NCBI RefSeq assembly: GCF_044239695.1
Contig: NZ_JBIIAW010000139.1
Coordinates: 1 to 5,827 of the forward strand
Source: Pseudolysinimonas_A sp044239695
GTDB taxonomy: Bacteria > Actinomycetota > Actinomycetes > Actinomycetales > Microbacteriaceae
Direction: 5' to 3'
Length of the DNA stretch: 5,827 bases
Shown here: one piece after another, positions 1-4,489 of the stretch
Layout of the letters: the number at the start of each line of letters is the position of its first letter
How positions within the stretch are numbered: the first letter of the stretch is position 1
Notes under the pieces: model-generated
Seen by the model: the letters and a program-made list of their open reading frames with translations, nothing else
The model's database searches: none
What the model was told of the DNA's origin: nothing
Made by a program: the position numbers and the translations under genes

Positions 1-533
1 CGCACGACGCGCCCACCCGCGAGCCGCGCGCGGATCGACAGGTCCAGCCCCGCATCGACGCTCGGCAGCCCGCGATCGGGCCCGCCCAGCAGATCCCACA
101 TCGTGCGGCGCACCAGCATCCCGGGCAGGACGACTCCGAGCACGTCGTCGTCGGAGTCGTGCTGCGACTGGTCCAACTCGTCGTCGGCGAGCGGGATGGT
201 GACCCCGCGCTGCGAGATGCTCTCGCCGAAGGAGCGCAGCCGTCCCCGGTCATCGGGGTCGACGAGCTTCGGCCCTGCGATCACGACCGACGGCGCGACC
301 TCGACCGCGGCCAGGAGGCGGGCGAGCGCGTCGGACTCGGGCTCCGCGTCGGCCGGCAGGAGCCACAGCCAGTCGTCGCCCCCGGCCGAAGGAAGCCCGG
401 CGACGACGCGCGCGAGCGGGGTGCCCGCCGAGACGACGACGACGTCATCGGGACGGCGGGTCTGAGCCGCGAGGGCGCGCTCGGCGGTGTCGCCGCCGTC
501 GCGGGCGACGAGGATCGCGGTCACCCCGGGCAC
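1..533 (-). CDS. Family 2 (GT-A fold) glycosyltransferase, N-terminal part, cut by the left window edge
   Basis: The reading frame stays open from a GTG at 533 to the window edge (177 full codons). The translation begins MPGVTAILVARDG, a typical GT2 first strand. WLWLLPADAEPE follows at residues 55-66, where the metal-binding DxD region of GT2 enzymes sits. Then come VAGPKLVDPDD (85-95), SFGESI (101-106), a PGMLVRR segment (137-143) and DAGLDLSIRARLAG (160-173), the acceptor-side ED-like helix. Actinobacterial proteins of this type are usually very long, with membrane segments after the GT domain; that part lies outside the window. An in-frame TAG at 543-545 limits the start to GTG 533 or GTG 524. 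No Shine-Dalgarno precedes either, but a TAGCCT box ends 6 bases before 533, so 533 is preferred as a leaderless start. It probably adds sugars to envelope polysaccharide; donor and acceptor are unknown. The segment between VVVV (31-34) and the DxD region is unusually short. Confidence 0.85.
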   Translation of the reverse strand, partial: MPGVTAILVARDGGDTAERALAAQTRRPDDVVVVSAGTPLARVVAGLPSAGGDDWLWLLPADAEPESDALARLLAAVEVAPSVVIAGPKLVDPDDRGRLRSFGESISQRGVTIPLADDELDQSQHDSDDDVLGVVLPGMLVRRTMWDLLGGPDRGLPSVDAGLDLSIRARLAGGRVV

Positions 534-539
534 CTGTCG

Positions 540-545
540 AGGCTA
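540..545 (-). promoter_or_regulatory. Candidate -10 box (TAGCCT) of a leaderless glycosyltransferase transcript
   Basis: On the minus strand TAGCCT (TANNNT type) is followed by six bases (CGACAG) and then the GTG at 533. This is the spacing at which transcription would begin at the start codon. No convincing -35 is seen about 17 bases upstream, and no Shine-Dalgarno is present. Without mapped 5' ends this rests on spacing alone. Confidence 0.35.
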
Positions 546-602
546 AGCGCGTGTCATCGCGAGTCGGGGAGGACGCGCTGACGACCGCCTCGGTGGTCGA
601 GT

Positions 603-645
603 AGCGGCCGCCGGCCGCTGGGCCCACGCCGCCCGTTCAGGGCGG
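603..645 (-). terminator. Two tandem GC-rich hairpins downstream of whiB2
   Basis: Two inverted repeats lie between the whiB2 stop (661) and the glycosyltransferase start (533). The first met by RNA polymerase is CCGCCC/GGGCGG (629-634 with 640-645), a 6-bp stem with a 5-base loop. The second is a perfect 7-bp repeat AGCGGCC-GCC-GGCCGCT at 603-619. Neither is followed by a U-tract on the minus strand, as is common for actinobacterial intergenic hairpins. They may end whiB2 transcription or only stabilise its 3' end. The rest of 534-660 shows nothing beyond the -10 candidate. Confidence 0.4.
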
Positions 646-660
646 TGGGGAGCCAGACCC

Positions 661-1035
661 CTACGCCGACTTCGACGACCGACGCAGGCGACGACGCTCG
701 CGTTCGGAGAGCCCGCCCCAGATGCCGAAGCGCTCGTCGTTCTGCAGGGCGTAGTCGAGGCACTGGGCCTTGACCTCGCACGTCGTGCAGATGCGCTTGG
801 CATCGCGCGTCGAGCCGCCCTTCTCGGGGAAGAACGCCTCGGGGTCGGTCTGCGCGCAGAGCGCGTCGGTCTGCCACGACAGCGGGTTGTCGTCGTCGAC
901 GACCTGCGGGCGCAACCCGGGGATACCGAGTCGCACCGGATCGACGAACCAGTCGTCCGGAACGGACGGCCGGTAGGTCGGCGAGGCCGTGTGGGACGGG
1001 ACCGTGCTGTTGCCAGCCATCTCGTGTCTCGTCAT
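661..1035 (-). CDS. whiB2: WhiB-family iron-sulphur regulator, WhiB2/WhmD type
   Basis: This 124-residue protein carries the complete WhiB signature. Four cysteines at 60, 83, 86 and 92 (C-X22-C-X2-C-X5-C) would bind a [4Fe-4S] cluster. GIWGG at 104-108 is the family motif linked to sigma-factor contact. A basic tail (SERERRRLRR) follows, the likely DNA-binding part. The core segments ALCAQTDPEAFFPEKGGST and DERFGIWGGLSERERRRL closely match, from memory, mycobacterial WhiB2 (WhmD), which is needed for septation and cell division. The first 50 or so residues are a low-complexity extension rich in Pro, Ser and Asp, as in WhmD-length proteins. ATG 1035 is preferred because AAGGGG lies 7 bases upstream; the internal ATG at 1020 has only a weak GAG. 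The gene lies 155 bp after galE with its own promoter, so it is probably transcribed separately. Family is certain; the WhiB2 subtype is very likely. Confidence 0.96.
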   Translation of the reverse strand: MTRHEMAGNSTVPSHTASPTYRPSVPDDWFVDPVRLGIPGLRPQVVDDDNPLSWQTDALCAQTDPEAFFPEKGGSTRDAKRICTTCEVKAQCLDYALQNDERFGIWGGLSERERRRLRRSSKSA

Positions 1036-1086
1036 CGTGGTGCCCCTTCGGATGTAACCGCCACCCCCCGCTGGGCGCTGGTCCTA

Positions 1087-1115
1087 ATTACACCGCTGTC
1101 ATTCGTCCGCGTCAA
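1087..1115 (-). promoter_or_regulatory. whiB2 promoter (TTGACG-N17-TGTAAT)
   Basis: On the minus strand TTGACG (1115-1110) is separated by exactly 17 bases from TGTAAT (1092-1087), a good match to the primary sigma-factor consensus. Transcription would start near 1080, giving a leader of about 45 bases that contains the AAGGGG ribosome site. Two possible operators overlap it: a direct repeat abutting the -35 and an imperfect palindrome over the -10. Confidence 0.65.
1088..1101. promoter_or_regulatory. Imperfect palindrome over the whiB2 -10 (TTACA-N4-TGTCA)
   Basis: TTACACCGCTGTCA has 5-base half sites TTACA and TGTCA, which match as an inverted repeat except at one position, with a 4-base spacer. 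It covers the -10 hexamer, a place where a bound protein would block transcription. The half sites recall TNAC...GTNA of BldD-type operators, but the spacing is one base longer than the BldD consensus I remember. No factor can be assigned. Confidence 0.3.
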
Positions 1116-1136
1116 GTCGCAGATCATAAGTCGCAG
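1114..1136. repeat. 9-bp direct repeat upstream of the whiB2 -35 (candidate activator site)
   Basis: AAGTCGCAG occurs at 1114-1122 and again at 1128-1136, separated by ATCAT, so the copies are 14 bp apart. Read on the minus strand the copies are CTGCGACTT, and the one nearer whiB2 shares two bases with the -35 hexamer. A tandem exact 9-mer abutting a -35 is the usual place for an activator binding as a head-to-tail dimer. The protein is unknown. Confidence 0.5.
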
Positions 1137-1158
1137 CTGTGGTTGAAGGTTGTCACGA

Positions 1159-1182
1159 CGCGCCGAGCTGGGCCGTGGCGCG
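1159..1182 (-). terminator. Possible hairpin downstream of galE
   Basis: CGCGCC (1159-1164) and GGCGCG (1177-1182) form a perfect 6-bp inverted repeat around a 12-base loop, starting 9 bases past the galE stop. There is no U-tract. In such GC-rich DNA a repeat of this size can arise by chance, so this is a weak call. Confidence 0.25.
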
Positions 1183-1190
1183 AAACCGAC

Positions 1191-2159
1191 TCAGGAGGTC
1201 ACTGCCGCCGTACGCGCCGCCCACGCGCTCGCCACCATGTCATCGAGGGAGTGACGCATCCGCCAGTCCAGGTCCCGGGCGGCGAGGTCTCCGTTCGCGA
1301 CGATGCGCGGCGGGTCGCCGGGCCGGCGCGGGGCGACCTCCGGCTCGAACGCAATGCCGGTGACCCGCGCGATCGCCGCCATGATCTCGGCGACGGAGAC
1401 CCCGGACCCGCTCCCCAGGTTGTAGGCCGCCTCGAGAGGCTCCCCGGCATCCAGTCTCTTCGCCGCCGCGACGTGCGCCTTCGCGATGTCGGACACGTGC
1501 ACGTAGTCGCGCACGTTGGTGCCGTCGGGCGTCGGGTAGTCGTCGCCGTTGATGCGCGGGGTGGCCCCGCTCAGGAGCGCCTCGAAGACCAACGGGAACA
1601 GGTTGTGCGGGCTCACGTCGCGAATGCTCGGATCCCCCGATCCGACGACGTTGAAGTAGCGCAGCGAGGTGTGGCGCAGGCCCGCAGCGACCTCCTGGTC
1701 GCGCAGCAGCCATTCGCCGATCAACTTCGACTCGCCGTACGGAGACTGGGGCGCCTTCGGGGTGTCTTCCGTGACCAGGTCGACGTCGGGAGTGCCGTAG
1801 ACCGCAGCGCTCGAGGAGAACACCATCTTCTGCACGCCGCGGTCCTGCATCGCACCGAGCAGCACGGTCGTGCCGTCGACGTTCTGCTCGTAGGTGTGCA
1901 GCGGTCGCTGTACCGAGACCCCCGCGTACTTGAAGCCGGCGACGTGCACGACGCCGGTGACGTCGTGCTCCTCGATGACCCGCTCGAGCAGCGCGCCATC
2001 GAGGATGGTCCCCCGCGTGAACGACACGCGGCCGGGGATGAACCCGAGTTCGCCGGTGGAGAGGTCGTCGAGAACGGTCACCGGGATGTCGGCGGCCAGG
2101 AACTCCCGCACGACATGGGCGCCGATGTAGCCGGCGCCGCCGGTCACGAGCCAGGTCAC
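1191..2159 (-). CDS. galE: UDP-glucose 4-epimerase
   Basis: GalE interconverts UDP-glucose and UDP-galactose in the cytoplasm through a bound NAD cofactor, supplying galactose for envelope glycans and allowing galactose use. The 322-residue product has the extended short-chain dehydrogenase layout. NAD-binding TGGAGYIG is at 6-13, the DDLSTG loop at 31-36, HVAGFKYAGVSVQRP at 72-86, SSSAAVYG at 115-122 with the catalytic serine, and SPYGESK at 139-145 giving the Tyr141/Lys145 pair. LRYFNVVG, DYVHVSDIAKAH and YNLGSGSGVSV follow in the C-terminal substrate-binding part. Length is normal for the family. GTG 2159 is the only sensible start, since an in-frame TAA lies at 2169-2171 and the Rossmann motif begins at residue 6. 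Its Shine-Dalgarno (GGGAG) is only one base from the GTG, which is unusually close. It lies 9 bases after a candidate 40-codon ORF and may be coupled to it. Confidence 0.96.
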   Translation of the reverse strand: MTWLVTGGAGYIGAHVVREFLAADIPVTVLDDLSTGELGFIPGRVSFTRGTILDGALLERVIEEHDVTGVVHVAGFKYAGVSVQRPLHTYEQNVDGTTVLLGAMQDRGVQKMVFSSSAAVYGTPDVDLVTEDTPKAPQSPYGESKLIGEWLLRDQEVAAGLRHTSLRYFNVVGSGDPSIRDVSPHNLFPLVFEALLSGATPRINGDDYPTPDGTNVRDYVHVSDIAKAHVAAAKRLDAGEPLEAAYNLGSGSGVSVAEIMAAIARVTGIAFEPEVAPRRPGDPPRIVANGDLAARDLDWRMRHSLDDMVASAWAARTAAVTS

Positions 2160-2168
2160 TCTCCCAGA

Positions 2169-2291
2169 TTAGAGGGCGGAGAGCGGGGTGCCCGGCGCGT
2201 CCGACCAGACGGGCGCGGGCGCGCCGCGACCCCGGGCGGTCCGGAGGAGGGAGTCGACGGCGATCACGGTGAGGGTGAGAAGGAGGGCCAT
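2169..2291 (-). CDS. Candidate small hydrophobic protein (40 aa) directly upstream of galE
   Basis: An ATG at 2291 opens a 40-codon frame ending in TAA at 2169, nine bases before the galE GTG and in the same frame. The product begins MALLLTLTVIAVDSLLR, a short hydrophobic stretch followed by arginines. It then has a Pro/Ala-rich tail (GAPAPVWSDAPGTPLSAL). I do not recognise the family. Codon positions by hand count are about 77% GC at position 1, 64% at position 2 and above 90% at position 3, the pattern of a real gene in this genome. There is no Shine-Dalgarno, but TAGCGT ends 7 bases before the ATG, fitting a leaderless transcript. The hydrophobic stretch is short for a transmembrane helix; it could be a small membrane peptide, a galE leader, or chance. 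About as likely real as not. Confidence 0.4.
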   Translation of the reverse strand: MALLLTLTVIAVDSLLRTARGRGAPAPVWSDAPGTPLSAL

Positions 2292-2298
2292 GGCAGAA

Positions 2299-2304
2299 AC
2301 GCTA
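2299..2304 (-). promoter_or_regulatory. Candidate -10 (TAGCGT) for the small ORF and galE
   Basis: Minus-strand TAGCGT (TANNNT type) is followed by TTCTGCC and then the ATG at 2291, so initiation would fall on or next to that ATG. No clear -35 is seen at 17 bases. If used, the transcript would carry the small ORF and galE together. Confidence 0.35.
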
Positions 2305-2320
2305 TGAGTTGCTCATTCCC

Positions 2321-2332
2321 GCCACGAGTGGC
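2321..2332. promoter_or_regulatory. Inverted repeat GCCAC-GA-GTGGC in the divergent galE-side/regulator region
   Basis: A perfect 5+5 inverted repeat with a 2-base centre lies midway between the candidate minus-strand ATG (2291) and the regulator GTG (2374). This is where an autoregulating transcription factor could act on both sides. CATAG also occurs twice on the plus strand 12 bp apart (2341-2345, 2353-2357). I could not identify a convincing plus-strand promoter here. AraC-family proteins more often bind direct repeats, so the link to the adjacent regulator is only suggestive. Confidence 0.3.
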
Positions 2333-2373
2333 AGGATCGCCATAGATCGACACATAGCTGCCAGGAGGAGCCC

Positions 2374-3345
2374 GTGCTCACGAAGATCGTCTGTCTCGTC
2401 CTGCCGGGGACCGCACCGTTCGAGTTCGGGGTCATCTGCGAGGTCTTCGGAATCGACCGCTCCGCGATGGGCGGCCCGGCGTTCGACTTCCACGTCGCGA
2501 CGGCCGACCCCGGACCCGTGATGTCGAGCCTCGGTTTCACGATGGACATCCGCAACGACCTGTCGATCGCCGACGACGCCGACTTGGTCGCCGTGCCCGC
2601 CCACCTGATCGGCACCGAGACCGTCGACGAGCGCTACCTCGACGTCGTTCGTGCGGCCGCCGACCGGGGGGCCTGGGTGCTGAGCGTGTGCAGCGGCGCC
2701 TTCGTGCTCGCGCAGGCGGGCATCCTCGACGGGCGCCGCGCGACGACCCACTGGATGCACACCGACCGGCTCGCCCGGCGCTTTCCGAAGATCGACGTCG
2801 ACCCGGATGTGCTCTTCGTGCAGGACGGGAAGATCGTGACCGGAGCGGGCACAGCCGCGGGCATCGACGCCGCACTGCACATCGTGCGGGTCGAGCACGG
2901 CGCCGCGGCCGCGAACGTCGTCGCCCGCCGCATGGTCGTGCCCCCGCAGCGCGACGGCGGGCAGTCGCAGTACATCCTCTCCCCCGTCCCCGAGCGCCGG
3001 GCCGACTCGTTCGCCGAGGTCACCGACTGGATGCTCGAGCACCTCGACGAGGACCTCACCGTCGATCAGCTCGCCCGCAAGGCGCTCATGTCGTCGCGCA
3101 CGTTCGCCCGGCGCTTCCGGGCCGACCTCGGCACGACGCCGGCCGCTTGGCTCAACCGGCAGCGCATCCTGCGCGCGCAGCAGTTGCTCGAGCAGACCGA
3201 CGACGGCCTGGAGCATGTCGCTCGCGCGGCCGGATTCGGCACCGCGGCCGTGATGCGGCACCACTTCCTCAAGGTGCTGCAGACGACTCCGACCGCCTAC
3301 CGCCGCACGTTCAGCTGCCGGGACGACGAGGCCATGGCGGGATAG
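2374..3345 (+). CDS. GlxA-type AraC-family regulator with DJ-1/PfpI-like N-terminal domain
   Basis: This 323-residue protein has two domains. Residues 1 to about 190 are a DJ-1/PfpI (class I amidotransferase-like) fold, beginning KIVCLVLPGTAPFEFGVICEVF. It carries the elbow SVCSGAFVLAQAGILDG with Cys106, then RRATTHW. In GlxA-type regulators this domain is thought to sense a small molecule, not to act as an enzyme. Residues 227 to about 313 form the AraC/XylS DNA-binding domain: DLTVDQLARKALMSSRTFARRF is the first helix-turn-helix and EHVARAAGFGTAAVMRHHF the second, ending TPTAYRRTF. GTG 2374 is supported by AGGAGGAG three bases upstream. The gene is divergent from galE and convergent with manA, its stop one base from the manA stop. 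Relatives control amino acid, carnitine or betaine-type catabolism, but nothing nearby reveals the inducer or target. The family is secure; the function is unknown. Confidence 0.93.
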   Translation: MLTKIVCLVLPGTAPFEFGVICEVFGIDRSAMGGPAFDFHVATADPGPVMSSLGFTMDIRNDLSIADDADLVAVPAHLIGTETVDERYLDVVRAAADRGAWVLSVCSGAFVLAQAGILDGRRATTHWMHTDRLARRFPKIDVDPDVLFVQDGKIVTGAGTAAGIDAALHIVRVEHGAAAANVVARRMVVPPQRDGGQSQYILSPVPERRADSFAEVTDWMLEHLDEDLTVDQLARKALMSSRTFARRFRADLGTTPAAWLNRQRILRAQQLLEQTDDGLEHVARAAGFGTAAVMRHHFLKVLQTTPTAYRRTFSCRDDEAMAG

Positions 3346-3346
3346 T

Positions 3347-4408
3347 TCAGACCGCGCGCGCGATCACCACGCGGCCGTCGAGGCGGACGCGGGCGTCGGC
3401 AGCCGCCCCGAACCCCGGTGCCGCGACCTGCATCCCCTCCGCGTCCGCCTCGCCGTCCAGCACGACGAGCAAGGCGGGGGCGTCGGCATCCAGATCGCGC
3501 TCCCCGCGGGATTCGAGCAGCTCCCAGCCCGCTCCGATCGGCGCGAACACCGCCAGACCGTCCGCGGTCGCCGGCGCGAGCCGCGGGTCGGCGACGGGGG
3601 TGAAATCGACGATGCGCAGCAACTCGGGGACGTCGACGTGCTTCGGGGTGAGGCCGCAGCGCAGCACGTTGTCGCTCGGCCCCATCAGTTCGATGCCGAG
3701 GCCCGAGAGGTAGGCGTGGATGTTGCCGGCAGGCAGGTAGAGCGCCTCGCCGTGGGCGAGCACCACGGTATGCAGGAGGAGCGAGATCACGACGCCGGGA
3801 TCTCCGGGGTAGTGAGCGGCGAGCAGCCGCACGGTCGCCCACGAGTCGCCGTCGGCATCCCGGGCGATCGCCGTCACCTCCGCCACGACCTCGGCGACGT
3901 CGGGATGCCCGGAGAGCAACCACTCGAAGGTCGCCGGCAAGTCGGCATCCGCCCGCAACCCGGGGAGGAGGCCCGGGCGGACGGCATCCAGAACGGTACG
4001 GGTCTCGGTCACCGGTCGGAAGCCGCACAGCGCCCGGAACTCCTCGCTCAGCGCGTAGATCATCTCGGGCTTCGCGTGCGGATCCTTGTAGTTGCGGTGC
4101 GGGGCGTCGACCGGGATGCCGGCGGCGTTCTCCCGGGCGAAACCCTCCTGCGCCTGCGCGGTCGTCGGATGGGCCTGAAGCGACAGCGGGGTGCCCGCGG
4201 CGAGGATCTTGAGCAGGAACGGCAGCTCGCCGACGAGGTCGCGGAGGTCGCCGTCGCGACCGACGACCCGCGAGGGCGAACCCGCATGCGTGCCGAGCCA
4301 GATCTCCGCCTGGGGCCGGCCGTCAGGTGCGACACCGAGCAACTCGGGGATGAGGGTGGTCGAACCCCACGCGTAGTCGCGCGGCTCGTTGGTGATCTCC
4401 ACGAACAT
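3347..4408 (-). CDS. manA: Mannose-6-phosphate isomerase, class I (zinc-dependent)
   Basis: ManA interconverts fructose 6-phosphate and mannose 6-phosphate in the cytoplasm. It is the entry to mannose 1-phosphate and GDP-mannose for mannolipids and glycans, and it also allows mannose use. The 353-residue product has the type I zinc-site residues: SLQAHP at 76-81 (Gln78, His80), KPEMIYAL at 113-120 (Glu115) and YLPAGNIHAYL with His231. NVLRCGLTPK carries Arg250, matching the catalytic arginine region. The N-terminal YAWGS and QAEIWLGTHAGSPS (33-46) are also typical. ATG 4408 is chosen because GGGGGAGG lies about 9 bases upstream and the protein then starts MFVEITNEPRDYAWG as expected. The frame stays open far upstream, antisense to the acyl-CoA dehydrogenase gene, but that stretch is not coding. 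It is divergent from the acyl-CoA dehydrogenase and convergent with the AraC-family gene. Confidence 0.96.
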   Translation of the reverse strand: MFVEITNEPRDYAWGSTTLIPELLGVAPDGRPQAEIWLGTHAGSPSRVVGRDGDLRDLVGELPFLLKILAAGTPLSLQAHPTTAQAQEGFARENAAGIPVDAPHRNYKDPHAKPEMIYALSEEFRALCGFRPVTETRTVLDAVRPGLLPGLRADADLPATFEWLLSGHPDVAEVVAEVTAIARDADGDSWATVRLLAAHYPGDPGVVISLLLHTVVLAHGEALYLPAGNIHAYLSGLGIELMGPSDNVLRCGLTPKHVDVPELLRIVDFTPVADPRLAPATADGLAVFAPIGAGWELLESRGERDLDADAPALLVVLDGEADAEGMQVAAPGFGAAADARVRLDGRVVIARAV

Positions 4409-4439
4409 CAGGCGGGTCCTCCCCCGTCGGCCTTGCACC

Positions 4440-4448
4440 AAAGTACCA
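4440..4448 (-). promoter_or_regulatory. Candidate manA promoter, extended -10 (TGG-TACTTT)
   Basis: Minus-strand TACTTT (4445-4440), preceded by TGG, matches an extended -10 (TGn plus TANNNT). No -35 is recognisable in the GC-rich DNA upstream, which suits an extended -10 promoter. The start would be near 4433, giving a leader of about 25 bases holding the GGGGGAGG ribosome site. It lies within 10 bases of the -35 of the divergent acyl-CoA dehydrogenase promoter. Confidence 0.4.
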
Positions 4449-4454
4449 ATGCCG

Positions 4455-4483
4455 TTGGCCCCCGGCCCCCGCATCCGTAGGCT
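4455..4483 (+). promoter_or_regulatory. Promoter of the acyl-CoA dehydrogenase gene (TTGGCC-N17-TAGGCT), leaderless
   Basis: TTGGCC (4455-4460) and TAGGCT (4478-4483) are 17 bases apart. Six bases follow, then the ATG at 4490, so initiation falls on the A of the start codon. No Shine-Dalgarno exists before the ATG. Both facts support leaderless translation. Confidence 0.6.
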
Positions 4484-4489
4484 CGCGCC

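Noticed and set aside
103..581. Plus-strand frames (120 and 140 codons) opposite the left-edge glycosyltransferase.
   Set aside because: The minus-strand frame gives a clear GT2 domain; these translations are Ser/Arg-rich or Arg/Gly-rich shadows.
1036..1190. A small gene between galE and whiB2, including the 74-codon plus-strand frame starting at 1139.
   Set aside because: The frame mostly overlaps galE antisense and lacks a ribosome site. The intergenic part is accounted for by a hairpin, the repeat pair and the whiB2 promoter.
2281..2307. A five-codon plus-strand ORF (MAETL) preceded by AGGAGGG, a possible leader peptide for the AraC-family gene.
   Set aside because: The purine run is the complement of leucine codons of the candidate minus-strand ORF. 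The spacing to its ATG is short and nothing links such a peptide to the regulator.
1143..2345. A 400-codon plus-strand frame opposite galE.
   Set aside because: It is an antisense shadow of galE with Arg/Gly/Asp-rich low-complexity translation and no recognisable domain.
2302..3264. A 320-codon minus-strand frame opposite the AraC-family gene.
   Set aside because: It is antisense to a well-supported two-domain regulator and has no family features. Its end also overlaps the divergent regulatory region.
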